The notes: generated by a model from the letters alone, not told the origin. Counted from the stretch's first letter, positions 30,726 to 44,479 are shown. The stretch: 64,000 nucleotides of DNA from Pectobacterium carotovorum (GCF_033898505.1 NZ_JAXAFK010000003.1:372001-436000), one strand, 5' to 3'. A program made the numbers and translations.

Positions 30726-30987
30726 TGATGGTCTTCCTGATTGTCTACCCAAACCGCTTTTTTTCTCTTATTTTTATGCTTTCCGAAATAAATAGCCGCC
30801 CACTGACGTAAAAAACCACATCAACTTAGGTAAGTAAACGGTTGCGAGGCAACATCGTTAAAATAAGGATAACAAATCGCCAGCAAAGGGCATTTCAGGA
30901 GTAAAGGGGAAGTATTGCCGCTAAAAACACGAATAAAAAACAGATAAAAACAAATAATAGTAAAAAATTTAAACCAAAAGCTTAAAA
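30726..30987. other. AT-rich intergenic stretch between carA and dapB
   Basis: No gene, repeat or clear binding site is visible. It is A/T-rich, with many A-runs, and probably contains upstream carAB control sequence. Confidence 0.5.
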
Positions 30988-31019
30988 ATAAAGGTGATAT
31001 TAAAAATAATCACCTTTAT
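30988..31019 (-). terminator. dapB terminator
   Basis: An 11-bp stem, ATAAAGGTGAT with ATCACCTTTAT around a 10-nt loop; the minus strand continues TTTTTAAG. It begins 35 bp after dapB. Confidence 0.8.
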
Positions 31020-31053
31020 CAGTAAGATATAATTTTTTATAAAAAATTAAAAA

Positions 31054-32104
<1,051 letters not shown>

Positions 32105-32161
32105 CGCATAAAAATTCATTTTTATGCATTAACATTTTCATGAGTGAATACAGGGGAGAGA

Positions 32162-32435
<274 letters not shown>

Positions 32436-32440
32436 ACAGC

Positions 32441-32460
32441 GGTAGGGCCGAAGCCCTACC
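32441..32460 (-). terminator. Hairpin after ispH (UUCG loop)
   Basis: On the minus strand GGTAGGGC-TTCG-GCCCTACC forms an 8-bp stem with a very stable UUCG tetraloop, 13 bp after ispH. No T-run follows, so it may terminate weakly or protect the 3' end. Confidence 0.6.
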
Positions 32461-32472
32461 ACAGAAACAGCG

Positions 32473-33423
32473 TTAATCTACCTGTTTGACTTCAACACGC
32501 AGCTCTTTCGGCACTTCAAAGACGATGTTTTCTTCACGCCCCTGCATTTCAACGGCAACCTTGCCGCCTAATGCTTTCAGGCGCTGAATCACCTGTTGTA
32601 CCAGGATATCCGGTGCGGATGCGCCTGCGGTTACCCCAACATGCGAAGCGCCCTCTACCCATGACTCCTGGATATCTTCGGCTGAATCAATCAGATAAGC
32701 CGCTTTCCCCGCTCTCTGTGCCAATTCAGCAAGACGGTTAGAGTTTGAGGAATTTTTAGAGCCCACAACAAACACGACATCCGCCTTATCCGACAAATGG
32801 CGAACCGCTTCCTGACGATTGGTCGTGGCATAGCAGATATCATCTTTACGCGGCCCGACAATCTGCGGAAAACGTTCGCGCAACGCATCAATCACCGCAT
32901 AGGTATCATCAACAGAAAGCGTGGTTTGCGTCATAAAGCACAGGTTGCTTTCGTCTTTTACCTGTAGCTGCCAGACATCCTCGGGGGATTCCACCAGATA
33001 CATGCCACCATCCGCATTGCTGTACTGACCCATCGTCCCTTCAACTTCAGGGTGTCCGGCATGCCCAATAAGAATCGCTTCTACACCTTTCTTACTGGCT
33101 CTGGCCACTTCCATATGCACTTTGGTTACCAGCGGGCAGGTGGCATCGAATACCGTCAGGTCACGGCTTTTTGCTTCATTGCGTACCGCTTGCGAAACGC
33201 CATGTGCCGAGAAAATCAGAATCGCACCGTCCGGCACGTCTTCAATCTGCTCAATAAAAATGGCACCACGTTCGCGCAACCCGTTAACCACATAACGGTT
33301 ATGTACCACTTCATGACGGACGTAGATCGGCGTACCAAAAAGCTCCAGCGCGCGCTCCACAATGCTGATAGCACGATCGACACCGGCACAAAAGCCGCGT
33401 GGATTAGCCAGCAGGATCTGCAT
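32473..33423 (-). CDS. ispH: 4-hydroxy-3-methylbut-2-enyl diphosphate reductase
   Basis: Last enzyme of the MEP isoprenoid pathway, a [4Fe-4S] protein that makes IPP and DMAPP. 316 residues as in E. coli. The three cluster Cys are at 12 ([11 protein letters not shown]), 96 ([11 protein letters not shown]) and about 197 ([11 protein letters not shown]). It overlaps fkpB by 20 bp and is the last gene of ribF-ileS-lspA-fkpB-ispH. Confidence 0.96.
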   Translation of the reverse strand: MQILLANPRGFCAGVDRAISIVERALELFGTPIYVRHEVVHNRYVVNGLRERGAIFIEQIEDVPDGAILIFSAHGVSQAVRNEAKSRDLTVFDATCPLVTKVHMEVARASKKGVEAILIGHAGHPEVEGTMGQYSNADGGMYLVESPEDVWQLQVKDESNLCFMTQTTLSVDDTYAVIDALRERFPQIVGPRKDDICYATTNRQEAVRHLSDKADVVFVVGSKNSSNSNRLAELAQRAGKAAYLIDSAEDIQESWVEGASHVGVTAGASAPDILVQQVIQRLKALGGKVAVEMQGREENIVFEVPKELRVEVKQVD

Positions 33424-33877
33424 GGGACACCTCCTGTTGTACGGGATCGATATCCAGCACTTCGAGATCGAAGGTAATCGCCTGACCGGACAGAGGATGA
33501 TTGAAATCCACGGTGACCGATTCCTCGGTCACATCGCGGATAATCCCCGGCATATCATTCCCGGCAACGCCGCTGAACAGCATAATGGTGCCAACATCCG
33601 GCACGCCGGTCTGGGCGAAATCACGACGCAAGAAGAACTGGATCAGGTTTGGATTGGTCGGCCCAAAGGCCGACTCCGGCGGCAGCGTAAACTTGCGCTT
33701 ATCGCCACGTTTCAATCCCAACAGATTTTGTTCCAGCGCGTCAGACAGGCTGCTATCGCCAAGGCGGAACAGCGCTGGCTTGCCGCGCTCACGCGTAGAC
33801 TCGGCCGTGGAGCCATCCTCCAGCGTGAGAATAAAATGCACCAGCAGCGCGCTGTTGTGCTGCACAGTCTCGGACAT
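33404..33877 (-). CDS. fkpB: FKBP-type peptidyl-prolyl isomerase (SlpA)
   Basis: 157 residues (E. coli 149). It has an FKBP fold with an inserted flap (IF) domain, as in SlyD-like FKBPs but without the metal-binding His tail. Isomerase and chaperone roles are known for the family; its specific client is not. Start coupled to the lspA stop (TGATG). Confidence 0.93.
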   Translation of the reverse strand: MSETVQHNSALLVHFILTLEDGSTAESTRERGKPALFRLGDSSLSDALEQNLLGLKRGDKRKFTLPPESAFGPTNPNLIQFFLRRDFAQTGVPDVGTIMLFSGVAGNDMPGIIRDVTEESVTVDFNHPLSGQAITFDLEVLDIDPVQQEVSHADPAG

Positions 33878-34389
33878 CAGTGACCCTTTTGCTTAACGGT
33901 ATCAGTATCATCATGCGTACTGAAAAACCCTTCCAGTACGATGAGCGCCGCACCAATACAGATGGCGGTATCGGCCAGGTTAAACGTGGCAAAGTGCCAG
34001 TCACCGACATAGAAATCGATGAAATCGACGACAAACCCATGCCATGTCCGATCAAACAGATTGCCCAACGCACCGCCGATAATCAGCGAATACGCAATGT
34101 TATTCAGCCTGTGTTTGACGCTGCCACGGTACATCATCACCAGCAGCGCAACCACGATAGCAATCGCGATACCGGCAAAGAACCAGCGTTGCCAGCCGCC
34201 TTTATCCGCCAGGAAGCTGAATGCTGCGCCGTAGTTACGGGCGTAATGCAGATTCAGAGAAGGCATAACTGGTACCGTATCCCCCAGCGCAAAGTGGGCA
34301 AGAATCCACTGCTTGCTGCCAAGATCGATAACTAAAACCAGCACCGCCAGCCAGAGCCAGCGCAGTCCACTCGAACAGATCTTATTCAT
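33877..34389 (-). CDS. lspA: Lipoprotein signal peptidase (signal peptidase II)
   Basis: An inner-membrane aspartyl protease that removes the signal peptide from prolipoproteins after lipid attachment. 170 residues with four membrane helices. The catalytic Asp residues are in GNLFDR and VVDFIDFY; the conserved NYGAAFSFL is present. Coupled to ileS (TGATG). Confidence 0.95.
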   Translation of the reverse strand: MNKICSSGLRWLWLAVLVLVIDLGSKQWILAHFALGDTVPVMPSLNLHYARNYGAAFSFLADKGGWQRWFFAGIAIAIVVALLVMMYRGSVKHRLNNIAYSLIIGGALGNLFDRTWHGFVVDFIDFYVGDWHFATFNLADTAICIGAALIVLEGFFSTHDDTDTVKQKGH

Positions 34390-37202
34390 CAGACAAATTT
34401 ACGCTCTTCGCCGTTACCGCCCACGTTAGTCGCACAGCGACCACACACTTCAGGATGATCGGCATTACTACCGATATCCGTCTCGTAATGCCAGCAGCGT
34501 GGACACTTGTGCCCTTCTGCCTCACTTAAGGCAATTTTCAGTCCGGTGAGTTCCGTTGCCTGCGCGCTATCCGGCGCATTTTCATAACGTTCTACCAGCG
34601 CTTTTGACGTCAACAGCGCGAAGTGCAGTTCCTGACGCAGCTGGTTCAGTTTGCCCGCCAGATTGGCATCGGCGTACAGCGTGACAGAGGCTTCCAGCGA
34701 TCCGCCGATGCGCTTGTCATTACGTGCCTGCTCGATGACTTTGTTCACTTCGCTACGCACTTTCAGGACATCCGCCCAGAACGCATCGTTCATGGTTTCT
34801 GCGCTATCCAACGAGAACAGACCGTCATACCACTCTTCGGTAAAGACGTACTGTGCACGCTCGCCCGGCAGGTAGTTCCAGATCTCATCCGCGGTGAAGG
34901 ACATAATCGGCGCCATCCAGCGAACCAATGCTTCAGAGATATGGTACAGCGCGGTCTGGCAGCTACGGCGCGCAACGCTATCGCCTTTGGCCGTGTACTG
35001 ACGATCTTTAATGATATCCAGATAGAACGAACCCATTTCGATCGAGCAGAACTGCATCAGGCGTTGTACAACGCGGTGGAAATCATAGCTTTCATACGCT
35101 TCGAGGATCTCTTCCTGCGCCGCTTTCGCACAGCCGACCGCCCAGCGATCCAGCACGACCATATCTTCTGGTTTCACCATATGTTGCTGTGGATCGAACC
35201 CATTCAGGTTCGCCAGCAGGAAACGCGCGGTGTTACGGATACGACGATAGGCATCGGCAGAACGCTTCAGGATCTCATCAGATACGGCGATTTCACCGGA
35301 GTAATCTGTTGAACCGATCCACAGACGCAGAATGTCAGCACCCAGCTTATTCATCACGTCCTGCGGACTCACGGTATTCCCGATCGACTTGGACATTTTG
35401 CGGCCCTGACCATCAACGGTGAAACCGTGAGTCAGTACCTGACGATAAGGCGCTTTGCCTTTGATCGCCGTTGAGATCATCAGGGAAGACATGAACCAGC
35501 CACGATGCTGGTCAGACCCTTCCAGATACATATCCGCCGCGTGACCGCCGAATTCAGGGCGAACGTCCACGACAGACGCGTGCGTCGATCCAGAATCGAA
35601 CCATACGTCCAGCGTGTCCGGCACTTTGACGTAGTTGTCAGCGTCTGCGCCCAAGATATCGGCCGGATCGAGATCCCACCATGCCTGAATGCCGTCGGCT
35701 TCAACACGTTTCGCCACCGCTTCAATCAGTTCAGCGGTACGCGGATGCAGCTCTTCTGTCTCTTTGTGGACGAACAGCGACATTGGCACGCCCCAGGTAC
35801 GCTGACGGGAGATACACCAGTCAGGACGGTTCGCAACCATCGCTTCGATACGCGCCTGACCCCAATCCGGGATCCACTGCACGCCTTTTATTTCAGACAG
35901 CGACTGCTTACGCAGGCCTTTCTGATCCATGCTGACAAACCATTGTGGCGTGGCACGGAAAATGATCGGCGACTTATGACGCCAGCAGCACGGGTAGCTG
36001 TGCTGTAATTTCTCTACGTGCAGCAACATGCCTTTTTCACGCAGGATTTCAACGATCAGATCGTTGGCTTTGAAAACGAATTTGCCGTCCAGTTCAGGAT
36101 AGGTGCCGCTCAGGTAGCAGCCATTCGGCCCAACCGGGTTAGCGATTTCCAGATTGTATTTCTGGCTGATCACATAGTCGTCAGGACCGTGACCACCGGC
36201 GGTATGCACCGCACCTGTACCCGCATCCAGCGTCACGTGCTCGCCCAGAATGGCCGGTACGTCGAAGTTCAGGAACGGGTGTTTGAAACGCAGCAACTCA
36301 AGATCCGCGCCTTTGCAATCGCACAGAACCTGCCACTGGCTGATGCCAGCGCGCTTCATCACGCTTTCAACCAGATCGGCCGCCAGAATCAGCGCCTGAC
36401 CGTCAATTTGCACCAGCTGATAGGCAAATTCCGCATTCAGCGAGATCGCACGGTTTGCTGGCAGCGTCCACGGCGTCGTCGTCCAGATCACCAGTGAAAC
36501 GGGGCCGTCTACGCTCTTCACGCCAAATTTGGCTAATACCGCCGCCACGTCGCTGGCGTTAAATGCCACATCAATGGATGGAGAGGTTTTGTCGTAATAT
36601 TCGACTTCTGCTTCCGCCAGCGCGGAACCGCAGTCCGCACACCAGTGAACCGGCTTCGCCCCCTTATGCAGGTGACCGTTTTCAATGATGCGGCCCAGCG
36701 CACGAATGATGTTCGCTTCAGTTTTGAAATCCATCGTCAGGTAAGGACGATCCCAATCACCCAGCACGCCGAGACGAATAAAATCGGCTTTCTGTCCGGC
36801 AACCTGCTCTGCCGCATATTTACGGCACTCCGCGCGGAATTCCGCAGCGCTGACTTTCTCGCCCGGCTTACCGACCAACTGCTCTACTTTCAGCTCAATC
36901 GGCAGACCGTGGCAGTCCCAGCCCGGCACGTAGGGAGAATCGTAGCCAGACAGGCCTTTCGATTTAACGATAATATCTTTCAGAATCTTGTTAACTGAGT
37001 GACCAATGTGAATGCTGCCGTTCGCGTACGGAGGGCCATCGTGCAAAATGAAGGTTTTCTTTCCCTTCTTCGCATTGCGAATAATCCCGTACAGATCCTG
37101 TTCATACCAACGTTTCAGCATGTCAGGTTCGCGCTTGGCCAGATCGCCACGCATCGGGAACCCTGTTTCCGGCAAGTTCAGGGTAGTCTTATAGTCACTC
37201 AT
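34389..37202 (-). CDS. ileS: Isoleucyl-tRNA synthetase
   Basis: 937 residues (E. coli 938), class I synthetase. Order: HIGH motif in [11 protein letters not shown] (about 64), CP1 editing domain (about 180-400), KMSKS motif (about 602-606), anticodon-binding helices, and a C-terminal zinc site (CPRCWHY ... CGRC). Essential. The start is preceded by a weak AGAATCT. Same minus-strand unit as ribF and lspA. Confidence 0.97.
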   Translation of the reverse strand: MSDYKTTLNLPETGFPMRGDLAKREPDMLKRWYEQDLYGIIRNAKKGKKTFILHDGPPYANGSIHIGHSVNKILKDIIVKSKGLSGYDSPYVPGWDCHGLPIELKVEQLVGKPGEKVSAAEFRAECRKYAAEQVAGQKADFIRLGVLGDWDRPYLTMDFKTEANIIRALGRIIENGHLHKGAKPVHWCADCGSALAEAEVEYYDKTSPSIDVAFNASDVAAVLAKFGVKSVDGPVSLVIWTTTPWTLPANRAISLNAEFAYQLVQIDGQALILAADLVESVMKRAGISQWQVLCDCKGADLELLRFKHPFLNFDVPAILGEHVTLDAGTGAVHTAGGHGPDDYVISQKYNLEIANPVGPNGCYLSGTYPELDGKFVFKANDLIVEILREKGMLLHVEKLQHSYPCCWRHKSPIIFRATPQWFVSMDQKGLRKQSLSEIKGVQWIPDWGQARIEAMVANRPDWCISRQRTWGVPMSLFVHKETEELHPRTAELIEAVAKRVEADGIQAWWDLDPADILGADADNYVKVPDTLDVWFDSGSTHASVVDVRPEFGGHAADMYLEGSDQHRGWFMSSLMISTAIKGKAPYRQVLTHGFTVDGQGRKMSKSIGNTVSPQDVMNKLGADILRLWIGSTDYSGEIAVSDEILKRSADAYRRIRNTARFLLANLNGFDPQQHMVKPEDMVVLDRWAVGCAKAAQEEILEAYESYDFHRVVQRLMQFCSIEMGSFYLDIIKDRQYTAKGDSVARRSCQTALYHISEALVRWMAPIMSFTADEIWNYLPGERAQYVFTEEWYDGLFSLDSAETMNDAFWADVLKVRSEVNKVIEQARNDKRIGGSLEASVTLYADANLAGKLNQLRQELHFALLTSKALVERYENAPDSAQATELTGLKIALSEAEGHKCPRCWHYETDIGSNADHPEVCGRCATNVGGNGEERKFV

Positions 37203-37233
37203 TAGATTCTCGATTTCGTTTCGGCTAGAAAAA

Positions 37234-38175
37234 TTAAACCGGTGTCTTTAACCCGAAGAACGTCCGGGCTGTCACCACATCATCGGCGATTTGCTGTTTT
37301 AACGCATCGAGCGAAGCAAAACGCTGTTCATTACGGATCTTTTTACGCAGTACAACTTCAATATGGCGACCATAGAGGTTCATCGCCACGTCCAGCAAAT
37401 GCACTTCAAGCTGCTGGCGTTTGTCACCGTTTACGGTCGGACGCGTGCCAATATTGGCAACGCCCGGCAGTGGTTCTTGCCCCAGCCCATAAACGCTGAC
37501 GGCATACACGCCGCTAACAGGGGAAACCTGACGTTTCAGCGGCAGATTGGCAGTAGGGAACCCGATGGTTCGCCCCAATTCTTTGCCATGTTCCACGCGC
37601 CCGGAAATGCTGTAAGGATGGCCCAGCAGGCTTTCCGCCAGCTCGAGTTCATCGCGACTGAGCGCTTCCCGCACGGCAGTGCTGCTAACCCGTTTACCGC
37701 CATTACAGAACGAATCGGTGCTGATGACATCAAATCCCGACTCACGTCCAGCCTTCTGTAATAACAGGAAATCTCCCTGACGACCAGCCCCGAAGCGGAA
37801 GTCATCCCCCACAACCAGAAACTTCACGCCCAATTTTTTCACCAGCAGAGAAGAAACGAACGTCTCGGCATCATTGGCGGCAAAACGCGCATCGAATCTG
37901 ACGCACAGCAGATAGTCCACGCCGGCCTGCGCCAGATATTTCACCTTGTCACGCAGACGCGTCAAACGGGCTGGCGCTTTTTCCGCAGCGAAGAGTTCCA
38001 GCGGCTGTGGTTCAAAAATCATCACCATCACCGGCAGCCCACGAGCGCGTCCTTCCTGCTTCAGTCGTTCAAGCAGCATTTGGTGTCCGAGGTGCACGCC
38101 GTCAAAATTACCAATAGTGAGCACACAGCCGTAATGGTGTGCCCGAAGATTGTGTATACCGCGAATTAGCTGCAT
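37234..38175 (-). CDS. ribF: Bifunctional riboflavin kinase/FAD synthetase
   Basis: It converts riboflavin to FMN and then FAD. 313 residues, as in E. coli. The N-terminal FMN adenylyltransferase has [11 protein letters not shown]; the C-terminal riboflavin kinase has [11 protein letters not shown] and [10 protein letters not shown]. It is upstream of ileS by 31 bp and divergent from rpsT. Confidence 0.96.
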   Translation of the reverse strand: MQLIRGIHNLRAHHYGCVLTIGNFDGVHLGHQMLLERLKQEGRARGLPVMVMIFEPQPLELFAAEKAPARLTRLRDKVKYLAQAGVDYLLCVRFDARFAANDAETFVSSLLVKKLGVKFLVVGDDFRFGAGRQGDFLLLQKAGRESGFDVISTDSFCNGGKRVSSTAVREALSRDELELAESLLGHPYSISGRVEHGKELGRTIGFPTANLPLKRQVSPVSGVYAVSVYGLGQEPLPGVANIGTRPTVNGDKRQQLEVHLLDVAMNLYGRHIEVVLRKKIRNEQRFASLDALKQQIADDVVTARTFFGLKTPV

Positions 38176-38523
38176 GGCTGGCCCAGAACAAAGGGTTAAT
38201 ATTATGGAAATCGGCGGATTATACCTTGTACAGCGAGTAAGGTTAACCCGCGATTCGCGCCTTTTGCAGCCACCCTGTAAATCGTGCCGGTATTTGCACG
38301 TTTTTTAGCGGAATCCTCGATGGATGACGCCCAGACGCAGAATATCCAGATAGTGGATGCCCTGCACAATCCGACTTTACCGATGGCAGACAGGGTTTTA
38401 TCAAATTCAGGATGAATTTATGATGCGAAAGGCTGTATTCCACCGCGTGAAGCTGCTAAAATCCTGCGCCATCACAACGTAACAAGTGTCGACGTACAAA
38501 CGACGCTTATTTGCACAAATCCA
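38176..38523. other. Intergenic region between ribF and the rpsT promoter
   Basis: About 350 bp with no credible gene. It must hold the ribF promoter and may hold a second rpsT promoter, but I cannot assign elements with confidence. Confidence 0.4.
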
Positions 38524-38552
38524 TTGACAAACGAAGGCTAAACGAGCATATT
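38524..38552 (+). promoter_or_regulatory. rpsT promoter
   Basis: TTGACA (38524-38529) and CATATT (38547-38552) are 17 bp apart, followed by a GC-rich discriminator typical of growth-rate-controlled promoters. The predicted leader is about 40 nt. Confidence 0.7.
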
Positions 38553-38600
38553 CCACGGCCTTTGAATTGTCCTCGATTGAATATATTTGGGAGTTGGACC

Positions 38601-38864
38601 TTGGCTAATATCAAATCAGCTAAGAAACGCGCCGTACAATCTGAGAAGCGCCGTAAGCATAACGCAAGCCGTCGCTCTATGATGCGTACTTTCATCAAGA
38701 AAGTATACGCGGCGATCGCGACTGGCGATAAAGAAGCGGCACAGAAAGCGTTTAATGACATGCAACCGATCGTGGATCGCCAGGCTGGTAAAGGCCTGAT
38801 CCACAAGAACAAAGCTGCACGTCATAAATCCAATCTGGTTGCGCGCATCAACGCCATGCAATAA
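38601..38864 (+). CDS. rpsT: 30S ribosomal protein S20
   Basis: 87 residues, as in E. coli, starting [20 protein letters not shown] after the initiator. The start is TTG, as in E. coli, where the UUG start is part of S20 autogenous control. GGGAG lies upstream at 38589. An ATG further upstream in frame (38511) would give a non-conserved extension. A terminator follows at 38892. Confidence 0.96.
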   Translation: MANIKSAKKRAVQSEKRRKHNASRRSMMRTFIKKVYAAIATGDKEAAQKAFNDMQPIVDRQAGKGLIHKNKAARHKSNLVARINAMQ

Positions 38865-38891
38865 TCACGCACCTGCGTGTTGTTGCTAAGA

Positions 38892-38918
38892 AAAAACCGG
38901 CTCAGGCCGGTTTTTTTG
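38892..38918. terminator. Bidirectional terminator between rpsT and nhaR
   Basis: AAAAAACCGGC (38892-38902) and GCCGGTTTTTT (38907-38917) with a 4-nt loop give strong T-runs on both strands. The nhaR stop lies inside it. Confidence 0.92.
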
Positions 38919-39816
38919 CATCTGAAGTATCACTGAAGAGCGCCGAAAAATCCGCGTTACACACACGCTGCACCGCCGGATGCTGGATCATTCTGGCCGC
39001 AAAGATCGCGTAATACTCGTCCTGAATGTTCTCGATCCTGCCGATCTCAACGATGTCACCCTGCTGGTAGATTTCATTGGCATACAGTGATGGCGCAACG
39101 AAAACGGCGTCATTGTTAATGCCGAACGCGGTCATCAGCGCCGCATCATCAAATTCACCCAAAATGTTTACCTGAATATTCTGCGCAGTAAACCAATTCA
39201 GCAACTTGCGTCCCAACATGGTTCGCCGTCCTGGAATCAGTAACTTACGTTGTTCAAGGCAGGCAGGAAAAGCGTATTCGGGCTGAGGACGTTTACAGTA
39301 AAAGCTTACGCCACACTCGCCCAGCTTGATTGAAAATAGCCCTTCCTGCTGCGTCGAATCCACCGGACAGTCCGACAAAATCATATCCAGCTTATGCTGG
39401 CTCAACTGCTCCAGCAGCATTTCGTGCGTCGACTCAAAACAGCGCAAATGGATATGCTCCTGTTCCGTCACGACCGTTTCCAGCACCCTGCTAACCAGCC
39501 GTTTGGATAATGCATCTGCCACGCCGACATCGAATAACAGGTTCGATTCTTTGCGGTAGTTCACAATATCCAACATTTCCTGGCTAAGCTGAAACATGCT
39601 ATCCGCATAGCGAAAAACAAGCTGCCCCAGTTCCGTCGGTTCCAGCCCCCGTCCCTTGCGCTTGAAAAGCTTGCCCTGCAGACGCTCTTCCAGGCATTTG
39701 ATCTGCCCGGTAATGGTCTGCGGCGTTAAGAACAGCGTCTCTGCCGCACCGGCAACGGAGCCCGACTTATAAACCTGCCAGAAATAATAGAGATGATTAA
39801 AATTCAAATGAGACAC
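38902..39816 (-). CDS. nhaR: LysR-type activator of nhaA
   Basis: 304 residues from GTG at 39816 ([12 protein letters not shown] follows the initiator), matching E. coli NhaR closely. The frame reaches 39852, but that extension overlaps nhaA and is not conserved; GGGGGAAG precedes the GTG. It has an N-terminal helix-turn-helix (about 19-60) and a LysR effector domain. NhaR senses Na+ and activates nhaAR; in E. coli it also activates pgaABCD. It follows nhaA by 32 bp. Confidence 0.94.
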   Translation of the reverse strand: MSHLNFNHLYYFWQVYKSGSVAGAAETLFLTPQTITGQIKCLEERLQGKLFKRKGRGLEPTELGQLVFRYADSMFQLSQEMLDIVNYRKESNLLFDVGVADALSKRLVSRVLETVVTEQEHIHLRCFESTHEMLLEQLSQHKLDMILSDCPVDSTQQEGLFSIKLGECGVSFYCKRPQPEYAFPACLEQRKLLIPGRRTMLGRKLLNWFTAQNIQVNILGEFDDAALMTAFGINNDAVFVAPSLYANEIYQQGDIVEIGRIENIQDEYYAIFAARMIQHPAVQRVCNADFSALFSDTSDAKKPA

Positions 39817-39848
39817 ACCTTCCCCCTCTTCGCGCCTCCGGCATGGCC

Positions 39849-41045
39849 TCAACCCTTACACGGCTGCACCGCCTTGTCCAGCGTAGGCAACACCCCACGC
39901 AGTGCCAGATAGCCGAGCAGCGCCGCCAATCCCGATGCCAGCAAGATTCCCAGCTTGGCATAGGTAATCAATTCCGCATCACCGCCAGAAAAGGCCAGCA
40001 GCGTAATGAATATCGACATGGTAAAACCGATGCCACACAGCACGGACACCGCCACAATCTGGCTAAAGCCAACGCCAGCCGGCAAACGCGCGTAGCCCAG
40101 CCGAATGGTTAGCCAACTGAACAAGGTAATACCCAGCGGTTTACCGATCAGTAGCCCGGCGGCGATACCCAGACTCAGAGGGGAAAACAGTTTTTCCAGC
40201 ACAATTCCCTGTAACACAATGCCAGCGTTAGCGAAGGCAAACAGCGGAATAATCAGAAACGCGACCCACGTTTGTAAACCGTGTTCCAGCGTGGTTGCCG
40301 GAGACGTTTCCCCGTCGGACGTGCGCAAAGGGATAAAGAATCCGACGATCACCCCAGCCAACGTCGCATGAACGCCACATTTCAGGATGCAGACCCACAG
40401 GACCATCCCCACCAGCAAATAGGCGGATGTTTTCCTGACCTGTTGCCTGTTCAAATAGGCCAGCGCTGCAACCGCCAATACCGCGCCGCCCAGCGCAGGC
40501 CAGAAGATCTGCTGCGTATAAAACAGGGCAATGATCAGGATCGCTCCCAGATCGTCAATGATCGCCAGCGCCAGCAGGAAGACTTTTAATCCTGCGGGCA
40601 CGCGCTTGCCCAATAGCGTCAGCACACCAATGGCGAACGCAATATCCGTCGCAGCGGGAATAGCCCAGCCAGCGCGCGTTACCTCATCCTTTGCGTTGAA
40701 AAGCAGAAAGAGCAAGGCGGGAAAAACCATTCCGCCTACCGCCGCCGCCAGTGGCAACATCGCCTGCTGACGACTGGCTAAGGTGCCTTCAACCAGCTCG
40801 CGTTTCACTTCCAGACCAATCAGCAGGAAGAAAATCGCCATCAGGCCATCGTTAATCCACAGCAGCAGATTCTTATTAATTTCCAGTGCGCCAAAGCGCA
40901 TTTCCACTGGCATCATAAGGAACTGTTGATAGCCAGCGGCGGTAACAGACCAATTGGCAAACACGAGCGCGAAAACCGTTGCCATCATCAACATCATGCC
41001 AGCCGCCGCATCCAATCCGATAAAACGGCGAATCATTGTTATCAT
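39849..41045 (-). CDS. nhaA: Na+/H+ antiporter NhaA
   Basis: An electrogenic 2H+/Na+ exchanger for sodium and alkaline pH tolerance. 398 residues (E. coli 388), 12 helices. The ion-binding Asp pair is in [12 protein letters not shown] (about 163-164 by E. coli numbering), and the [14 protein letters not shown] segment is conserved. A nearby alternative ATG at 41036 would lose three residues. Operon with nhaR. Confidence 0.95.
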   Translation of the reverse strand: MITMIRRFIGLDAAAGMMLMMATVFALVFANWSVTAAGYQQFLMMPVEMRFGALEINKNLLLWINDGLMAIFFLLIGLEVKRELVEGTLASRQQAMLPLAAAVGGMVFPALLFLLFNAKDEVTRAGWAIPAATDIAFAIGVLTLLGKRVPAGLKVFLLALAIIDDLGAILIIALFYTQQIFWPALGGAVLAVAALAYLNRQQVRKTSAYLLVGMVLWVCILKCGVHATLAGVIVGFFIPLRTSDGETSPATTLEHGLQTWVAFLIIPLFAFANAGIVLQGIVLEKLFSPLSLGIAAGLLIGKPLGITLFSWLTIRLGYARLPAGVGFSQIVAVSVLCGIGFTMSIFITLLAFSGGDAELITYAKLGILLASGLAALLGYLALRGVLPTLDKAVQPCKG

Positions 41046-41270
41046 TGACTTACTCTCCCATCAGGCACGAACACCAATACCGTACGTCCGCTTTCTTGCC
41101 AGCAAGATTACGCAATCTAACTACTCGTTAAAAGCAGATTAAAACTGGCATAAAACTCGTAAAAACCGATCTGTTAAGTGGGGAGTTTTAGAGCGAGGTA
41201 TAAAAACGTCGGAAACATTTTTCAACGCTGTGCAGCAACGGTGCGGAGTACGGACAAGGATGTCTGTCAT

Positions 41271-41299
41271 AAAAAAACCGGCGGGTTTACCCCACCGGT
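41271..41299 (-). terminator. dnaKJ operon terminator
   Basis: On the minus strand ACCGGTGGG, a 6-nt loop, then a complement ending CCGGT, followed by a run of seven T. It lies 29 bp after dnaJ. Confidence 0.88.
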
Positions 41300-41327
41300 C
41301 TTTTGATTACGCGTTAACGATAAGCCA

Positions 41328-42464
41328 CTAACGGGTCAAATCGTCGAAGAATTTCTTCACGCCATCGAAAAAGCTTTTCGAACGCGGGCTGTTTCTTTCA
41401 CCAGACGGGCCACCGAAACTCTCATCAAGCTCTTGCAGCAGCTGTCTCTGACGCTCGTTCAGGTTAACTGGCGTTTCCACAACCACACGACACAGCAGAT
41501 CGCCCTGTGCACCGCCACGTACCGATTTCACGCCTTTGCCACGCATACGGAACAGTTTGCCGGTTTGCGTTTCCGCAGGCACTTTCAGCTTCACACGGCC
41601 ATCCAGCGTCGGGACTTCAATCTCGCCACCTAATGCTGCCATCGCAAAATTGATCGGCACTTCGCAGTACAGGTTATTTTCTTCACGCTGGAAGATCGGG
41701 TGCGCTTTAACCTGCACCTGAACGTACAAATCCCCTGACGGCGCGCCGTGCTCGCCCGCTTCGCCTTCACCGGACAAACGAATACGGTCGCCCGTATCCA
41801 CACCCGCCGGAATTTTCACCGACAGCGTTTTGCTCTTCTCTACGCGGCCATGACCGTGGCATTTGACGCACGGATCTTTAATGATCTTACCGCGACCATG
41901 GCAGTGTGGACACGCCTGCTGTACGGTAAAGAAGCCCTGACGCATCTGAACCTGACCATTACCATGACAGGTTGGACAGGTGATCGGAGAGCTACCCGGC
42001 TTCGCACCGCTGCCGTGGCACACGTCACACTCTTCCAGTGCGGGAATACGGATCTCTTTGGTGACGCCACGTACCGCTTCTTCCAGCGTCAACTCCATGT
42101 TGTAGCGTAAATCGGATCCACGGCTCGCGCGCTGACGGCGGCCACCGCCAAAAATATCCCCGAACACGTCGCCAAAAATATCACCAAAATCGGCACCGCC
42201 GCCGCCAAAGCCACCGCCGCCTCCACCCATACCACCTTGCTCAAACGCCGCGTGACCGTACTGATCGTAGGCAGCGCGTTTTTGCGAGTCGGTAAGGATC
42301 TCGTAGGCTTCTTTGATCTCTTTGAACTTGGCTTCTGCCTCGCTATCACCCGGATTACGATCGGGGTGGTACTTCATCGCCAGACGCTTGTAGGCTTTCT
42401 TTATTTCGCGCTCATCCGCGCTTTTAGCAACGCCCAGGCTTTCGTAATAATCTTGCTTCGCCAT
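41328..42464 (-). CDS. dnaJ: Hsp40 co-chaperone DnaJ
   Basis: 378 residues. J domain with HPD (about 33-35), a Gly/Phe-rich region (about 76-105), a zinc-finger domain with four CxxCxGxG-type repeats (about 140-205), then two beta-barrel domains. It delivers clients to DnaK and stimulates its ATPase. I took ATG at 42464 ([12 protein letters not shown]), preceded by AGGAAAAG; the ORF extension to 42485 is not conserved. Confidence 0.97.
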   Translation of the reverse strand: MAKQDYYESLGVAKSADEREIKKAYKRLAMKYHPDRNPGDSEAEAKFKEIKEAYEILTDSQKRAAYDQYGHAAFEQGGMGGGGGGFGGGGADFGDIFGDVFGDIFGGGRRQRASRGSDLRYNMELTLEEAVRGVTKEIRIPALEECDVCHGSGAKPGSSPITCPTCHGNGQVQMRQGFFTVQQACPHCHGRGKIIKDPCVKCHGHGRVEKSKTLSVKIPAGVDTGDRIRLSGEGEAGEHGAPSGDLYVQVQVKAHPIFQREENNLYCEVPINFAMAALGGEIEVPTLDGRVKLKVPAETQTGKLFRMRGKGVKSVRGGAQGDLLCRVVVETPVNLNERQRQLLQELDESFGGPSGERNSPRSKSFFDGVKKFFDDLTR

Positions 42465-42489
42465 TTCTTTTCCTGCCCTCAACATGCGT

Positions 42490-42521
42490 GCACGGGCGCA
42501 GAGTTTCCTCGACGCCCGTGC
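42490..42521 (-). other. Intergenic hairpin between dnaK and dnaJ
   Basis: GCACGGGCG pairs with CGCCCGTGC (9 bp, 14-nt loop), and a smaller CGCCC/GGGCG stem (42555-42570) sits right after dnaK. There is no T-run, so they more likely affect mRNA processing or the dnaK:dnaJ ratio than stop transcription. Confidence 0.5.
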
Positions 42522-42571
42522 TGATTGCCAGCAATAGCCTTGTGGCTGCTACTGCGCCCGCTCAAGGGCGA

Positions 42572-44479
42572 TTACTTTTTATCTTTTACTTCTTCAAACT
42601 CAGCATCAACGACATCGTCGTCGCGACGAGCAGAGGCATCATCAGCGGCACCTTCAGGGCCTTGCTGTGGTTGAGACGCTTCCAGCAGCTTGCCGGAAAC
42701 CTGAACCAGCGCCTGCATTTTCGCTTCGATTTCTGCTTTGTCTTCGCCTTTCAGCGCGCTTTCCAGCGCTTTCAGTGCGTCGTCAATGGCAGCTTTATCG
42801 TCAGCGGCCAGCTTGTCGCCTGCTTCTTCCAGCTGCTTACGCGTGCTGTGCAGCAGGTGATCGCCCTGGTTGCGTACCTGAACCAGCTCTTCAAACTTAC
42901 GGTCAGCTTCAGCGTTTGCTTCCGCGTCACGTACCATTTTCTGGATTTCTTCTTCGTTCAGACCAGAAGAGGCCTTGATGGTAATTTTCTGCTCGCGACC
43001 GCTGTTTTTGTCTTTCGCAGAAACATGCAGGATACCGTCGGCGTCGATGTCGAAAGTGACTTCGATCTGCGGCATACCGCGCGGTGCAGCCTGAATACCA
43101 TCCAGGTTAAACTGACCCAGAGATTTGTTATCGTGCGCACGCTTACGCTCACCCTGCAGAACATGAATCGTTACCGCAGACTGGTTGTCTTCCGCCGTTG
43201 AGAACACCTGACTGTGTTTAGTCGGGATCGTGGTGTTCTTGGCAATCAGCGCCGTCATCACGCCGCCCATGGTTTCGATACCCAGAGACAGCGGGGTAAC
43301 GTCCAGCAGCAGAACGTCTTTCACGTCACCAGACAGAACGCCGCCCTGAACCGCAGCACCGATAGCAACCGCTTCATCCGGGTTCACGTCCTTACGCGGC
43401 TCTTTACCGAAGAAGTCAGCGACTTTCTTCTGTACCAGAGGCATACGCGTCTGACCACCAACCAGAATCACGTCCTGAATTTCAGAAACGGACAGGCCAG
43501 CATCCTGCAATGCCACTTTCAGCGGCTCCAGAGAACGGTTCACCAGCTCTTCTACCAGTGATTCCAGTTTCGCACGGGTCACTTTAATGTTCAGGTGCTT
43601 AGGACCGGTCGCATCCGCCGTGATGTACGGCAGGTTAACGTCAGTCTGCTGAGCAGAAGACAGCTCGATCTTGGCTTTTTCTGCGGCTTCTTTCAGACGC
43701 TGCATGGCCAGCGGGTCATTGCGCAGGTCGAAACCTTGCTCTTTCTTAAATTCGTCAACCAGATAGTTGATCATGCGGCTATCGAAGTCTTCACCACCCA
43801 GGTGAGTGTCACCGTTGGTTGCCAGCACTTCGAAGGTTTTCTCGCCATCAACTTCGTCGATTTCGATAATGGAAATATCGAACGTACCGCCGCCCAGGTC
43901 GTAAACCGCGATAGTACGGTTGCCGACTTCTTTATCCAGACCGTAAGCCAGCGCTGCCGCTGTCGGTTCGTTGATGATACGTTTTACTTCCAGACCCGCG
44001 ATACGGCCGGCATCTTTAGTCGCCTGACGCTGCGCATCGTTGAAGTAAGCAGGTACGGTAATAACCGCTTCGGTGATCGTCTCACCCAGGTAGTCTTCCG
44101 CCGTTTTCTTCATTTTTTTCAGCACTTCAGCTGAAATCTGCGGCGGAGCCATTTTCTGATCTTTCACTTCCAGCCATGCATCGCCATTATCTGCCGCGAT
44201 AATTTTGTACGGCATGATGTTGGCATCGCGCTGAACTTCTTCGTCTTTGAAACGACGGCCAATCAGGCGCTTGATAGCAAACAGTGTATTTTTCGGGTTG
44301 GTCACTGCCTGACGTTTAGCCGGTTGGCCAACCAGAGTTTCACCATCTTGCGTATAAGCAATGATTGAAGGCGTGGTGCGATCGCCTTCGCTATTTTCCA
44401 GTACTTTTACCTGAGTACCGTCAATAATCGCGACACAAGAGTTGGTTGTACCCAGGTCGATACCAATAATCTTACCCAT
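42572..44479 (-). CDS. dnaK: Hsp70 chaperone DnaK
   Basis: 635 residues (E. coli 638). N-terminal actin-like ATPase (about 1-385, with [14 protein letters not shown] and [14 protein letters not shown]), linker [10 protein letters not shown], substrate-binding domain, and a helical lid ending in the acidic tail [10 protein letters not shown]. Works with DnaJ, encoded 107 bp downstream, and GrpE. A sigma-32 promoter is visible about 210 bp upstream. Confidence 0.98.
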   Translation of the reverse strand: MGKIIGIDLGTTNSCVAIIDGTQVKVLENSEGDRTTPSIIAYTQDGETLVGQPAKRQAVTNPKNTLFAIKRLIGRRFKDEEVQRDANIMPYKIIAADNGDAWLEVKDQKMAPPQISAEVLKKMKKTAEDYLGETITEAVITVPAYFNDAQRQATKDAGRIAGLEVKRIINEPTAAALAYGLDKEVGNRTIAVYDLGGGTFDISIIEIDEVDGEKTFEVLATNGDTHLGGEDFDSRMINYLVDEFKKEQGFDLRNDPLAMQRLKEAAEKAKIELSSAQQTDVNLPYITADATGPKHLNIKVTRAKLESLVEELVNRSLEPLKVALQDAGLSVSEIQDVILVGGQTRMPLVQKKVADFFGKEPRKDVNPDEAVAIGAAVQGGVLSGDVKDVLLLDVTPLSLGIETMGGVMTALIAKNTTIPTKHSQVFSTAEDNQSAVTIHVLQGERKRAHDNKSLGQFNLDGIQAAPRGMPQIEVTFDIDADGILHVSAKDKNSGREQKITIKASSGLNEEEIQKMVRDAEANAEADRKFEELVQVRNQGDHLLHSTRKQLEEAGDKLAADDKAAIDDALKALESALKGEDKAEIEAKMQALVQVSGKLLEASQPQQGPEGAADDASARRDDDVVDAEFEEVKDKK

